From positions 62,001 to 126,000 of the forward strand of contig CAMFGW010000001.1 in assembly GCA_945952025.1 (NCBI GenBank): 64,000 nucleotides of DNA, given 5' to 3'. A model generated the notes under the pieces. That model was not told the origin of the DNA. It searched no databases and saw only the letters and a program-made list of their open reading frames with translations. The position numbers and the translations under genes were made by a program. This document shows, in pieces, positions 1-8,582 of the stretch (positions are counted from its first letter, which is position 1; every line of letters starts with the position of its first letter). The DNA is from an uncultured Paracoccaceae bacterium. Lineage in GTDB: Bacteria > Pseudomonadota > Alphaproteobacteria > Rhodobacterales > Rhodobacteraceae.

Positions 1-608
1 CGCAGCCGCTGCGCCGCCTTGCCGACAAGCCGCGCGGCATTGACCCGGCCCACGTCGGGCCAGTCCAGCGCATGGTTCACCGGGTCGATGAAGATGTCGA
101 CGACCGTGCCGGCCAGATCGCGCTCGGTCGTCGGGCCAAGGATCGGCGCCTCGATATAGGCGCCTTCGGGGGCGCCCCAGGTGTGCAGCGTCGCGCCGAA
201 GTCCGTGGTGGCGGGCGGTAGGCCAATCGCCGAAGCCGCATCGAAAAGACCGCCGACGCCCGCGACCGTGTTGACGCTGAACCGGAGCACGTTCTGCGCG
301 GCGGGCACGGGCTTGCCCTGAAGCATGTGGTTGAGGAACGATCCCGGCTCGCCCAGGTTCGCGGCGAAGTTCGAGGCCATGTTGGTCAGGGGCTTCGGGA
401 TCGACGAAGGTTCGTCCTTGCCTGCGCCGCCGCCGAAGACCGCGCTGTCGACGGACTTGTTGAACTCGTGAACCGCGCGATTGCGCGCCTCGTAGGGGTC
501 GTTGAACTGCTCGCCCGGCCGGGGTGCGGCGCAGGCGGCAAGCGTCAGCACCGCCGCAAGCGCAAGAAGGCGCCCTGCGGCCCTTGGCTGTCTGTCCCTG
601 ACCGTCAT
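1..608 (-). CDS. mlaA: MlaA (VacJ) family outer-membrane lipoprotein, C-terminus cut by window edge
   Basis: Outer-membrane lipoprotein of the Mla system, which removes misplaced phospholipids from the outer leaflet and hands them to the periplasmic MlaC carrier. The visible 202 codons start with a basic N-terminus, a hydrophobic stretch and a lipobox (LTLAAC, Cys26). The VacJ core follows: NDPYEARNRAVHEFN, then FLNHMLQGKP, then the GVGGLFDAAS segment and DFGATLHTWG. The remainder lies off the left edge. The start is the ATG at 608. It is divergent from the RidA gene, with a 140-bp gap. Family assignment is secure from motif order; the full length cannot be judged. Confidence 0.9.
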   Translation of the reverse strand, partial: MTVRDRQPRAAGRLLALAAVLTLAACAAPRPGEQFNDPYEARNRAVHEFNKSVDSAVFGGGAGKDEPSSIPKPLTNMASNFAANLGEPGSFLNHMLQGKPVPAAQNVLRFSVNTVAGVGGLFDAASAIGLPPATTDFGATLHTWGAPEGAYIEAPILGPTTERDLAGTVVDIFIDPVNHALDWPDVGRVNAARLVGKAAQRL

Positions 609-748
609 GCGCGCCCATCCCCAGTCCCGCGTTCGCGCAAGGGTAAAATCCCGACCGGGCGGTTGCAAGGTGCACCCGAGCGGATGGGCGAGGTTCCCCT
701 CGGTCACGGGGACGGCTAGAGTGGTTGCAACAGCAAAGGAGCCTGCCC

Positions 749-1213
749 ATGACCGGAACCATCGACGCCCGCCTTGCCGAACTGGGCGTGACCCTGCCCG
801 ACGCGCCCGCACCGGCAGCGAACTATGTGCCCTACGTGCGCGCGGGCGACCTTCTGTTCGTCTCGGGCCAGATCTCGCAAGGCCCCGACGGGCTCATCAA
901 GGGCCGGCTCGGGCAGGACATGGACGCGACGGCCGGTGCCGCCGCCGCCCGCCGCTGCGCGATCAGCCTGCTGGCGCAGGCGCGTGCGGCCTGTGGCGGG
1001 GACCTCGACCGGGTGAAGCGGGTGGTGAAGCTGACGGGGTTCGTTTCCTCGACCGACGATTTCACCGAACAGCCCAAGGTCATCAACGGCTGCTCGGACT
1101 TTCTGGTGCAGGTCTTCGGCGACGTGGGGCGTCACGCCCGGTCTGCCGTGTCGGCGAACTCCCTGCCCCTGGGCGTCGCGGTCGAGATCGAGGCAATCTT
1201 CCAGGTGGAATGA
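749..1213 (+). CDS. RidA family protein (YjgF/YER057c/UK114)
   Basis: RidA proteins hydrolyse reactive enamine/imine intermediates released by PLP enzymes. The protein has about 154 residues and the longer RidA subfamily layout: YVPYVRAGDLLFVSGQI near the N-terminus, a central DLDRVKRVVKLTGFV, and a C-terminal RSAVSANSLPLGVAVEIEAI. The Arg before SAV is the usual substrate carboxylate ligand. I chose ATG 749 over an upstream TTG (725) because AAGGA at 736-740 is spaced 8 nt from it. The stop overlaps the next start (ATGA), so the following phosphodiesterase is probably co-translated. The natural substrate is unknown. Confidence 0.88.
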   Translation: MTGTIDARLAELGVTLPDAPAPAANYVPYVRAGDLLFVSGQISQGPDGLIKGRLGQDMDATAGAAAARRCAISLLAQARAACGGDLDRVKRVVKLTGFVSSTDDFTEQPKVINGCSDFLVQVFGDVGRHARSAVSANSLPLGVAVEIEAIFQVE

Positions 1214-1992
1214 TGGAACCCCGCGTCGTTCCCCAAGTGGTCCCCCTGCCCCAGGCCTTCCTCGACCGGCCGATCGCGCACCGCGCCTATCACGACCGCG
1301 CGGCCGGGCGGCCGGAGAACTCGCGCGCGGCGATCCGGGCGGCCATCGCGGCCGGCTACGGGATCGAGATCGACGTGCAGCCGTCGGCCGATGGCGTGCC
1401 GATGGTCTTTCACGACTATGACCTGCGCCGCCTGACCGGGCGGTCCGGGCGCATCCGGGGGCTGACGGCCGCCGAACTGGGTGCGCTGGCCCTGCTGGGG
1501 GGGGACGAGGGCATCCCGACGCTGGCCGAGGCTCTGGCGCTGGTCGCGGGCCGGGTGCCGATCCTGATCGAGGTCAAGGATCAGGACGGCGCCATGGGTC
1601 CGGCGGTGGGCGATCTGGAACGCGCGGTCGCGGACGAGATCCGGGCCTATGACGGGCCGGTCGCGCTCATGTCCTTCAATCCCCATTCGGTCGCGGCGCT
1701 GGCCGAGGCGGCGCCCGACCGGCCGAGGGGGCTCACGACCTCGGCCTACCGGATGCTCGACTGGCCGCTTCTGCCCCACCGGGTGCGCGAGCATCTGCGC
1801 GACATTCCCGATCTGGCGCGCACCGGGTCGAGCTTCATCTCGCACGAGGCGGCGGATCTGGACCGGCCGCTGATTGCCGAGCTGAAGAAGAGGGGCACGC
1901 GCATCCTGACCTGGACGATCCGCTCGCCCGAGGCAGAGGCGAAGGCGCGCAAGGTGGCTGAAAACGTCACCTTTGAAACCTACGCGGCCTGA
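1210..1992 (+). CDS. Glycerophosphodiester phosphodiesterase
   Basis: GDPD-fold enzyme that cleaves glycerophosphodiesters to glycerol-3-phosphate and an alcohol. About 260 residues, the normal size for a cytoplasmic UgpQ-like form, with no signal peptide. Catalytic features visible: His24-Arg25 followed by PENS (the HR...PEN motif), metal ligands in GIEIDVQ (Glu53, Asp55), and the second catalytic His in FHDYDL (His68). The C-terminal TWTIRS segment is also typical. The start overlaps the RidA stop; ATG 1210 and ATG 1213 are both in frame and cannot be separated. Confidence 0.88.
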   Translation: MMEPRVVPQVVPLPQAFLDRPIAHRAYHDRAAGRPENSRAAIRAAIAAGYGIEIDVQPSADGVPMVFHDYDLRRLTGRSGRIRGLTAAELGALALLGGDEGIPTLAEALALVAGRVPILIEVKDQDGAMGPAVGDLERAVADEIRAYDGPVALMSFNPHSVAALAEAAPDRPRGLTTSAYRMLDWPLLPHRVREHLRDIPDLARTGSSFISHEAADLDRPLIAELKKRGTRILTWTIRSPEAEAKARKVAENVTFETYAA

Positions 1993-1999
1993 GCCTGCC

Positions 2000-3193
2000 G
2001 TGGCGGACCCCTTGAACCTGACGCTGACCCGCCACAGCGCGATCGCCGACATTCCCGCCGCCCATTGGGACGCCTGCGCGGCGCCAGAGGCTGCGGGGGG
2101 TGCGGCGGGGGGCGGGTGCCCGCTCGATCCCTTCACCACGCACCGGTTCCTGTCGGCGCTCGAGGCGTCGGGGTCCGTCGGGCCGGGAACCGGCTGGCAG
2201 CCCCTGCACCTGGCGCTCGGGGTGCCGGGCGAGCCGCCCCTTGCAGTGATGCCGCTTTACGCCAAGAGCCACAGTCAGGGCGAATATGTCTTCGACCATG
2301 GCTGGGCCGAGGCCTGGGAACGCGCGGGCGGGCGCTATTACCCCAAGCTCCAAGGTGCGGTTCCTTTCACTCCGGTCACCGGGCGGCGCTTCCTGACCCG
2401 GCCGGACGCGCCGCCCGGCACTGCGGCGGCGCTTCTGGGCGGGGCGGTGGCGCTGGCCGGACAGGCGGGGGTGTCGTCCCTGCATGTCACCTTCTGCACC
2501 GGTGCCGAGCGCGACATTGGCGCGGCCGAGGGGTTTCTGCCGCGCCTGACGGAACAATATCACTGGCAAAATCCGGGCTATGGCAGTTTCGAGGATTTCC
2601 TTGCCGACCTGTCGTCGCGCAAGCGCAAGACCATCCGGCGCGAGCGGGCGGTCGCGCAGGCCTTCGGCGGCACGATCCGGGCGCTGTCGGGCGATGAGAT
2701 CCTGCCCCGGCACTGGGACGCCTTCTGGCGCTTCTACCAGGACACCGGCGCGCGCAAATGGGGCCGGCCTTACCTCACGCGCGCCTTCTTCGACGAGTTG
2801 CACCGGACCATGCGCGACGATGTGCTGCTGGTTTTGGCCGAACGGGACGGGCGTCCGGTCGCGGGGGCGCTGAACTTCATCGGGCGCGACACGCTTTATG
2901 GCCGTTACTGGGGTGCGGTCGAGGATCACCCGATGCTGCATTTTGAATGCTGCTACTATCAGGCGATGGACCAGGCCATCGCGCGGGGCCTTGCGCGGGT
3001 CGAGGCCGGGGCGCAGGGCGAACACAAGATCGCGCGGGGCTACCTGCCGGCGCCGATCCATTCGCTGCACTGGATCGCCGACGCGGGCTTTCGTCGCGCC
3101 GTCGCGCGCTTTCTGGACGAGGAGAGGGTGGCGGAAGAGGCCGAGATGGCGGCACTGGCGGCCTTTGGCCCGTTCAGGAAGGCGGATGGGTAA
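2000..3193 (+). CDS. GNAT-like N-acyltransferase of the COG3146 family
   Basis: Predicted acyltransferase of the GNAT/FemAB-like superfamily known as COG3146 (DUF482). About 397 residues. Family hallmarks are EYVFDHGWAEAWE, the segment YYPKLQGAVPFTPVTG, and the C-terminal half with RKTIRRER, CYYQAMDQAI and GAQGEHKIARGYLP. The biochemical substrate is not established for the family. The start is uncertain: GTG 2000 leaves 7 bp after the phosphodiesterase stop, while TTG 1973 would overlap it; neither has a clear ribosome-binding site. It is probably the last gene of the ridA-GDPD-acyltransferase unit, because repeat R1 follows directly. Confidence 0.82.
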   Translation: MADPLNLTLTRHSAIADIPAAHWDACAAPEAAGGAAGGGCPLDPFTTHRFLSALEASGSVGPGTGWQPLHLALGVPGEPPLAVMPLYAKSHSQGEYVFDHGWAEAWERAGGRYYPKLQGAVPFTPVTGRRFLTRPDAPPGTAAALLGGAVALAGQAGVSSLHVTFCTGAERDIGAAEGFLPRLTEQYHWQNPGYGSFEDFLADLSSRKRKTIRRERAVAQAFGGTIRALSGDEILPRHWDAFWRFYQDTGARKWGRPYLTRAFFDELHRTMRDDVLLVLAERDGRPVAGALNFIGRDTLYGRYWGAVEDHPMLHFECCYYQAMDQAIARGLARVEAGAQGEHKIARGYLPAPIHSLHWIADAGFRRAVARFLDEERVAEEAEMAALAAFGPFRKADG

Positions 3194-3199
3194 CGGTTG

Positions 3200-3398
3200 G
3201 AGTGGCAGGGGCAAGTGACCTTGCCATGCGATAGCCCCGCCTTTTGTCCCGGCCGGTAGCCCACAGCCACCGGGCAGCGCCTGCCCCGCCATGGCGGACG
3301 CTGGCCTTTGTAGGTGAGTGACATCAGCGGTCCAGCGGCACCACCTCAGCTCGGCCGAGGGAAACGCGGGTCGCGTTTCCTGATCCCGACTGGCCCGG
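3200..3398 (+). repeat. Structured intergenic repeat copy R1 (forward, shortened)
   Basis: First of six related intergenic elements. Forward orientation is defined as beginning GTGGCAGGGGC and ending near a GGAAACGCG/CGCGTTTCC hairpin (3360-3380). Stems I and II are recognisable. The large central hairpin is reduced: the segment corresponding to the inner stem and its 3' flank, about 25 bp, is missing compared with R2-R6. The core GCGGTCCAGCGG (around 3328-3339) is intact. It lies between two genes on the plus strand. The next gene starts only 45 bp beyond the element, so that promoter must lie inside or very near the repeat. Confidence 0.9.
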
Positions 3399-3443
3399 CC
3401 GACGGCAGTTGACGGCGGCGGCCCCCGGCGCGACACTCAGACC

Positions 3444-3803
3444 ATGCCCGACGCCCCTGCCCCCAGCCCCGAAGATATGGCCGCCCTGTCGGCTGCCGGC
3501 TGGACGCTGGCCCCGGACGGCAAAGCCATCCGCAAGGTCTGGGCCTTTCGCGGGTTTTCCGATGCCTGGGGCTTCATGACGCGGGCCGCACTCGCGGCCG
3601 AAAAGCTGAACCACCACCCGGACTGGGCCAACCGCTTCAACATCGTCGACGTGACGCTGACCACCCATGCGACGGGGGGCCTCAGCACCCTGGACGTGAC
3701 GCTGGCGCGGCGTCTCGACAAGCTGGCGGGCGGGGCCGAGGTCCGGCCCGTCCCCGGTGACGCGCGGTCGGCCTGCGAAAACCGGCCGTGCCAGGAGTCG
3801 TGA
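3444..3803 (+). CDS. phhB: 4a-hydroxytetrahydrobiopterin dehydratase (pterin-4a-carbinolamine dehydratase)
   Basis: PCD/DCoH fold enzyme that dehydrates 4a-hydroxytetrahydropterin, normally recycling the pterin cofactor of phenylalanine hydroxylase. 119 residues, slightly longer than the usual 95-110. The signature is EKLNHHPDWANRFNIVDVTL followed by TTH (the EKxxHHP and THxxGG-type catalytic histidines). The C-terminal 20 residues look non-conserved. No phenylalanine hydroxylase gene lies in the window. ATG 3444 lacks a good ribosome-binding site. The stop codon lies inside a short palindrome shared with the convergent peroxiredoxin gene. Confidence 0.88.
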   Translation: MPDAPAPSPEDMAALSAAGWTLAPDGKAIRKVWAFRGFSDAWGFMTRAALAAEKLNHHPDWANRFNIVDVTLTTHATGGLSTLDVTLARRLDKLAGGAEVRPVPGDARSACENRPCQES

Positions 3804-3820
3804 TCTGAGGGCGCTCAGAT
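3803..3820. terminator. Palindrome spanning both stop codons of two convergent genes
   Basis: ATCTGAG (3803-3809), a 4-nt GGCG loop, and CTCAGAT (3814-3820) form a perfect 7-bp hairpin. It includes the last base of the pterin dehydratase stop codon and all of the peroxiredoxin stop codon. No T-run follows, so intrinsic termination is only a possibility. Confidence 0.4.
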
Positions 3821-4303
3821 GTCGGCCAGCAGCGATTCGCCGCCCGAGATGTCGCACTGGCCGGCGTTGGCTTCCAGGTGCAGGACCTTCACCACGCCAT
3901 CCTCGGCATAAAGCGCATAGCGCTTCGAACGGTCGATGAAGCCCAGGGGCTCGACCGAAAACTGCAGGCCCGCGCCCTTGGTGAAGGCGCTGACCGGATC
4001 GGCGATCATGGTGATGCCGGCGGCCGTCGCGCCGGTCGCCTCGCCCCAGGCCCGCATGACGAAGGCGTCGTTCACCGACAGGCAGATCACCTCATCCACG
4101 CCCTTGTCGGCGAACTCCTTGCGGGTGCGGATGAAGGACGGGACGTGCGAGGTGGTGCAGGTGCCGGTATAGGCCCCCGGAAGCCCGAACAGCACCACCT
4201 TGCGGCCGCGCGTCAGCTCGCTCATCTGCACGTTTTCGGGGCCGTTCGGCCCCATCCTCTGCACCGTCGCCTCGGGGAGCCGGTCGCCTGCGGAGAGTGT
4301 CAT
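3815..4303 (-). CDS. Peroxiredoxin (Prx5/AhpE-like, thiol peroxidase)
   Basis: Cytoplasmic peroxiredoxin reducing peroxides with a single conserved peroxidatic cysteine. 162 residues, normal for the Prx5 group. The active-site stretch is GLPGAYTGTCTTSHVPSF with Cys49. The Prx5 consensus has TPTC; here the proline is replaced by glycine (TGTC), a variation worth noting. VICLSVNDAFVMRAW and GLQFSVEPLG are typical of the group. ATG 4303 is preceded by an in-frame GTG at 4306; GAGG upstream suits either. No resolving partner or regulator is adjacent. Confidence 0.88.
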   Translation of the reverse strand: MTLSAGDRLPEATVQRMGPNGPENVQMSELTRGRKVVLFGLPGAYTGTCTTSHVPSFIRTRKEFADKGVDEVICLSVNDAFVMRAWGEATGATAAGITMIADPVSAFTKGAGLQFSVEPLGFIDRSKRYALYAEDGVVKVLHLEANAGQCDISGGESLLADI

Positions 4304-4392
4304 CACTGTCTTGCCTCTTTGCCAATCATCCTTTCAGGATATAGGGTTCTGGCCGCCGGGGGCCAGAGGACTGAGCGGGGAGGATGCGGGAA

Positions 4393-5601
4393 ATGTCAGG
4401 GATTATCATCGTTGGTGCGGGTCAGGCGGGGGCGGCCCTGGCCGCGAAGCTCCGGTCGCACGGCTACGAGGGGCGCCTGACGCTGATCGGCGAAGAGCCG
4501 CAGCCGCCCTACCAGCGCCCGCCCCTGTCCAAGGCCTATCTGCTGGGCGAGATGGAGCTGGAACGCCTTTACCTGCGCGCGCCATCGTTCTGGGAGGAAC
4601 AGTCGGTCGACCTGCGCCTGGGCGCCACGGTCACCTCGATCGACCGGGCGGCGAAGACGGTGACGGTCGATGGCGTGGCCCTGCCCTATGACCAGCTGGC
4701 GCTGACGACCGGCTCGCGCGCAAGGCGGCTGCCGGCGGCGATGGGCGGCGATCTGGGAAATGTCTTTACCGTCCGCACGCTGGCGGACGTGGACCAGATG
4801 GCGCCCGCGATGTCGCCCGGCGTGCGGGTGGTGATCGTCGGCGGCGGCTATATCGGGCTTGAGGCGGCAGCGGTGGCGGCCAAGATGGGCTTGAGCGTGA
4901 CGCTGATCGAGGCGGCGCCGCGCATCCTGCAACGCGTGGCGGCGCCCGAGACCAGCGCGCATTTCCGCACGCTGCATGCGGGCCATGGCGTGACCATCCT
5001 GGAAGGCATCGGGCTCGACCGGCTGACGGGCGAGGGTCAGGTGACCGGCGCGCGGCTGGCCGACGGGCGCGAGATCCCGGCCGATCTGGTCATCGTCGGC
5101 ATCGGCATCCAGCCGAACGCCGAACTGGCCGAGGCGGCTGGGCTTGCCATCACAAACGGGATCGAGACGGACGCCCATGGCCGCACCTCGGACCCGCATA
5201 TCTGGGCGGCGGGGGACTGCGCCTCGTTCCCCCATGGCGCGGTCCGCATCCGGCTGGAAAGCGTGGGCAATGCCATCGACCAGGCGGAATGCGTCGCGGA
5301 AAACATGCTGGGCGTGGCGCGCGACTATGTGGCCCGGCCCTGGTTCTGGTCGGACCAGTATGACACGAAGCTGCAGATCGCCGGGCTGAACACCGGCTAT
5401 GACCGGATCGTGACGCGGCATGGGGACGAGGGTGCGGTTTCGTTCTGGTATTACGCGGGCGACCGGCTGCTGGCCATCGACGCGATGAACGACAGCCGGG
5501 CCTACATGATCGGCAAGAGGCTGATCGAGGCCGGGCGCTCGCCCGCGCCCGTGGTCATCGCCGACCCGGCGACCGACCTGAAGGCGCTTTTGAAGGGATG
5601 A
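4393..5601 (+). CDS. FAD/NAD(P)-dependent oxidoreductase of the ferredoxin/rubredoxin reductase family
   Basis: NAD(P)H-dependent flavoprotein resembling the reductases that feed electrons to ferredoxins for P450s or dioxygenases. About 402 residues. The FAD motif VGAGQAG is at the N-terminus, PYQRPPLSKAYL follows at about 40-51, the second Rossmann motif VVIVGGGYIGLEAA is mid-protein, and the FAD-binding WAAGDCA is near residue 275. ATG 4393 is chosen because GGAGG (4379-4383) is 9 nt away; the upstream ATG 4384 touches it. No ferredoxin gene is adjacent, so the partner is unknown. Its stop overlaps the rsmD start. Confidence 0.88.
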   Translation: MSGIIIVGAGQAGAALAAKLRSHGYEGRLTLIGEEPQPPYQRPPLSKAYLLGEMELERLYLRAPSFWEEQSVDLRLGATVTSIDRAAKTVTVDGVALPYDQLALTTGSRARRLPAAMGGDLGNVFTVRTLADVDQMAPAMSPGVRVVIVGGGYIGLEAAAVAAKMGLSVTLIEAAPRILQRVAAPETSAHFRTLHAGHGVTILEGIGLDRLTGEGQVTGARLADGREIPADLVIVGIGIQPNAELAEAAGLAITNGIETDAHGRTSDPHIWAAGDCASFPHGAVRIRLESVGNAIDQAECVAENMLGVARDYVARPWFWSDQYDTKLQIAGLNTGYDRIVTRHGDEGAVSFWYYAGDRLLAIDAMNDSRAYMIGKRLIEAGRSPAPVVIADPATDLKALLKG

Positions 5602-6161
5602 GGATCATCGGCGGCGCCCGGCGCGGGCTGAAGCTTGCCGAGGTGGGCGCGGGCGACATGGAGGCGCACCTGCGCCCGACCTCGGACCGGGTGCGCGAGG
5701 CGATCTTCAACCTGATCCTGAACGGCGGCTACGGCAATCCGGTGCAGGGGGCGCGGGTCCTCGACCTTTTTGCCGGAACCGGCGCGCTCGGGCTCGAGGC
5801 GCTGTCGCGCGGCGCGGCGCGGGTGGCCTTCGTCGATGACGGCACGGCGGCGCGGGCGCTTCTGCGCCAGAATATCGAGCGGATGCAGGCGATGGGCGTG
5901 ACCGATGTCTGGCGCCGGGATGCGACGCGGCTCGGGCCCAACCGGGGGCCGGGCTATGGGCTCATGTTCCTCGATCCGCCCTACGGCAAGGGACTGGGCG
6001 AGGCGGCGGTGACCTCGGCCCTTGCGGGCGGCTGGCTTTTGCCGGAGGCGATGGTCGTCTGGGAAGAGGGCGCGCCCCCCCTTCTGCCCGACGGGCTGAC
6101 GCCACTGGACCAGCGCGCCTATGGCGGCACGCTGGTGACGATTGCGCGGGTCAGGGCGTGA
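5598..6161 (+). CDS. rsmD: 16S rRNA (guanine(966)-N(2))-methyltransferase
   Basis: RsmD methylates G966 of 16S rRNA in the assembled 30S subunit using S-adenosylmethionine. 187 residues, normal length. It starts with MRIIGGARRGLKL and RPTSDRVREAIFN, both RsmD hallmarks. The SAM-binding motif is LDLFAGTGALGLEALSRGA and the catalytic FLDPPYG motif follows. The ATG overlaps the preceding stop by 4 nt (ATGA), indicating translational coupling. The 3' end overlaps the convergent metallophosphatase gene by 11 nt. Confidence 0.93.
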   Translation: MRIIGGARRGLKLAEVGAGDMEAHLRPTSDRVREAIFNLILNGGYGNPVQGARVLDLFAGTGALGLEALSRGAARVAFVDDGTAARALLRQNIERMQAMGVTDVWRRDATRLGPNRGPGYGLMFLDPPYGKGLGEAAVTSALAGGWLLPEAMVVWEEGAPPLLPDGLTPLDQRAYGGTLVTIARVRA

Positions 6162-6885
6162 CCGGAACCCGGCCCTTTTCGGTCAGCTGATAGACCGCAC
6201 GCCCCTCGATCACCACGGCCGACAGGGCATGGCCATAGCCCGCCCCGGTGTCGGTGTTCACCCGGTTGCCATAGTGGGTCACGCGGTCGATCGGCGTATG
6301 GCCGTGGATGACCAGCGCGCCATGGTCGCGGCCATCCTCCAGGAACTCCTTCCTGATCCACAGGAAATCATCCTCGGTCTGGGCGTGCAGGTCGACGCCC
6401 GGCCGGATGCCGGCATGAACGAACAGCACATCGCCGCGCAGAAGATAGGTCGGCAGGCTGTCCAGGAAATCGACATGGGGGCCGGGCACCTTGACCAGCG
6501 CCTCGGCGTGCAGGTCATGGAGCGGCCGTTCGCCCGCCCCCGCGATCCCGTACGATCGCAGCGTCTCCGCTCCGCCCAGCCGTTCGTGCAGCCACCAGAG
6601 GTCGGGGCGCAGGCGCGGGTCGTGCCAGTCGGGGTCGCGCAGGAAGCCGCGGAACATGCGGTCGTGATTGCCCTTCAGCGTCACCCAGGGCTCGCCCGCC
6701 GCCGCGCCGTCGATCAGGAAGCCGATGACGCCCGCGCTTTCCGGCCCCCGGTCGACCAGATCGCCCACATGGACGACCGGTGCCTCCCGGTCGCCCGTCG
6801 CCGCGCGGTCTGCCGCGATCAGCCGGTGAACGCCCTGCAAGAGCGCAAGTTGGCCGTGAATGTCGCCAATGGCGTAGGTGCGCAT
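6151..6885 (-). CDS. Metallophosphoesterase, PPP-type serine/threonine phosphatase family
   Basis: Calcineurin-like two-metal phosphatase of bacterial PPP type (similar to PrpA/ApaH-like enzymes). 244 residues. All core motifs are visible: GDIHG (7-11), GDLVDRGPES, GNHDRM, and a C-terminal IHGHTPID. The ATG at 6885 has a strong ribosome-binding site (GGAGGAAGC). Possible substrates include phosphoproteins or dinucleoside polyphosphates; the sequence does not decide this. It is a single-gene unit between rsmD and the serCA operon. Confidence 0.85.
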   Translation of the reverse strand: MRTYAIGDIHGQLALLQGVHRLIAADRAATGDREAPVVHVGDLVDRGPESAGVIGFLIDGAAAGEPWVTLKGNHDRMFRGFLRDPDWHDPRLRPDLWWLHERLGGAETLRSYGIAGAGERPLHDLHAEALVKVPGPHVDFLDSLPTYLLRGDVLFVHAGIRPGVDLHAQTEDDFLWIRKEFLEDGRDHGALVIHGHTPIDRVTHYGNRVNTDTGAGYGHALSAVVIEGRAVYQLTEKGRVPVTP

Positions 6886-6944
6886 GCTTCCTCCGACGCG
6901 AAGGGGGCCGCAAACGGCCCCCGCTGGCCCCTATAGCGCAGGCT

Positions 6945-8543
6945 TCAGGCGACGTCGAATGCCAAGGGCCGCACCTGCCGGAATTTGCCGGTGGAGATCA
7001 GCGCCTGGCGGACCGGATCTGGCAGGGGATTGTCGAGGTAGAGAAGGGCGATCGCCTCGCCGCTCGCCTTGGCGCGGCCAAGGGTGAAGTTGGCGATGTT
7101 GACCCCCGCCTGCCCGAGCGTCTGGCCAAGCGTGCCGATGATGCCCGGCACGTCGTCGTTCGTGGTGTAAAGCATGTGGTCGCCGATCTCGGCGTCGATG
7201 TTGATGCCCTTGATCTGGATGAAGCGCGGCTTGCCGTCGCTGAATACCGTTCCGGCGATGGACCGTTCGCGCTTGTCCGTCACCACGGTCAGCTTCATGT
7301 AGCCGTCGAAAACGCCGCCCTTGTCCTGCCGCGTGGTGGCGATTTGCACGCCCCTTTCGCGCGCGACGACGGGGGCCGAGACCAGGTTCACGTCGGGGTT
7401 GGTGACCTTCATGATGCCGGCGATGGCGGCGCTGTTCAGCGCGGGCAGGTTCATCTGGGCGACCGTGCCGTCATAAAGCACGTTGATCGCCTTGACCGGC
7501 TCTTCCGTCAGCTGTCCCGCGAAGGCGCCAAGGTGGGCTGCAAGCTTCAGCCACGGCCCCATGACCACCGCTTCCTCGGCGGTGACGGACGGCATGTTGA
7601 GCGCGTTCTGCACCGCGCCGGTCAGAAGGTAGTCCGACATCTGTTCGGCCACCTGCAGGGCGACGTTTTCCTGTGCTTCTGTCGTCGAGGCGCCAAGGTG
7701 GGGCGTGCAGACGACGTTCCGCAGGGTGAAGAGCGGGCTGTCGGTCGCGGGCTCGACCTCGAACACGTCGAGCGCCGCGCCCGCGACATGGCCAGAGGTC
7801 AGCGCGTCGAAAAGCGCCGCCTCGTCGATCAGGCCGCCCCTTGCGCAGTTGATGATGCGCACGCCCTTCTTCGTTTTGGCTAGCGCCTCGCGGTTCAGGA
7901 TGTTGCGGGTCTTGTCGGTCAGGGGGACGTGGAGCGTGATGAAATCGGCGCGGGCCAGAAGCCCGTCAAGCTCGACCTTGGTGACGCCCAGCGTCTTGGC
8001 ACGCTCTTCGGACAGGAAGGGGTCGTAGGCTACGACCTTCATCTTCAGCCCGACCGCCCGGTCGCAGACGATGCCGCCGATGTTGCCCGCGCCGATGACG
8101 CCGAGGGTCTTGTTGAACAGTTCGACCCCCATGAAGCGGTTCTTCTCCCACTTCCCGGCCTGGGTCGAGGCGCTGGCCTCGGGCAGTTGGCGGGCGACGG
8201 CGAACATCATGGCGATGGCATGTTCGGCCGTCGTGACCGAATTGCCGAAGGGCGTGTTCATCACGATCACGCCGCGCTTCGAGGCGGCGGGGATGTCGAC
8301 ATTGTCGACCCCGATCCCGGCGCGGCCGATGACCTTCAGCCGGGTCGCTGCGGCCAGAAGCTTGTCCGTGACCTTGGTGGCCGAGCGGATGGCAAGGCCG
8401 TCATACTGGGGGATCAGCTCCAGGAGCTTGTCCTTGTCCTTGCCGAGGTCGGGCAGGTAATCGACCTCCACGCCCCGGTCGCGGAAGATCTGGACGGCGG
8501 TTTCAGACAGTTTGTCAGAGACGAGAACCTTCGGTTTCATCAT
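6945..8543 (-). CDS. serA: D-3-phosphoglycerate dehydrogenase
   Basis: First enzyme of the phosphorylated serine pathway, oxidising 3-phosphoglycerate to 3-phosphohydroxypyruvate with NAD. 532 residues, the long form with an intervening domain and a C-terminal ACT domain (about 455-530) that usually senses serine. The NAD motif is GAGNIGG; catalytic features are RGGLIDE (Arg), the Glu-containing DVFEVEP, and CTPHLGAS (His). It lies 39 bp downstream of serC on the same strand, so the two form a serC-serA operon. ATGs at 8543 and 8540 are both preceded by AGGA. Confidence 0.96.
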   Translation of the reverse strand: MMKPKVLVSDKLSETAVQIFRDRGVEVDYLPDLGKDKDKLLELIPQYDGLAIRSATKVTDKLLAAATRLKVIGRAGIGVDNVDIPAASKRGVIVMNTPFGNSVTTAEHAIAMMFAVARQLPEASASTQAGKWEKNRFMGVELFNKTLGVIGAGNIGGIVCDRAVGLKMKVVAYDPFLSEERAKTLGVTKVELDGLLARADFITLHVPLTDKTRNILNREALAKTKKGVRIINCARGGLIDEAALFDALTSGHVAGAALDVFEVEPATDSPLFTLRNVVCTPHLGASTTEAQENVALQVAEQMSDYLLTGAVQNALNMPSVTAEEAVVMGPWLKLAAHLGAFAGQLTEEPVKAINVLYDGTVAQMNLPALNSAAIAGIMKVTNPDVNLVSAPVVARERGVQIATTRQDKGGVFDGYMKLTVVTDKRERSIAGTVFSDGKPRFIQIKGINIDAEIGDHMLYTTNDDVPGIIGTLGQTLGQAGVNIANFTLGRAKASGEAIALLYLDNPLPDPVRQALISTGKFRQVRPLAFDVA

Positions 8544-8582
8544 CGTATTCCTGTATTTCTGTAATTTCGGAAATTTGTGAAT

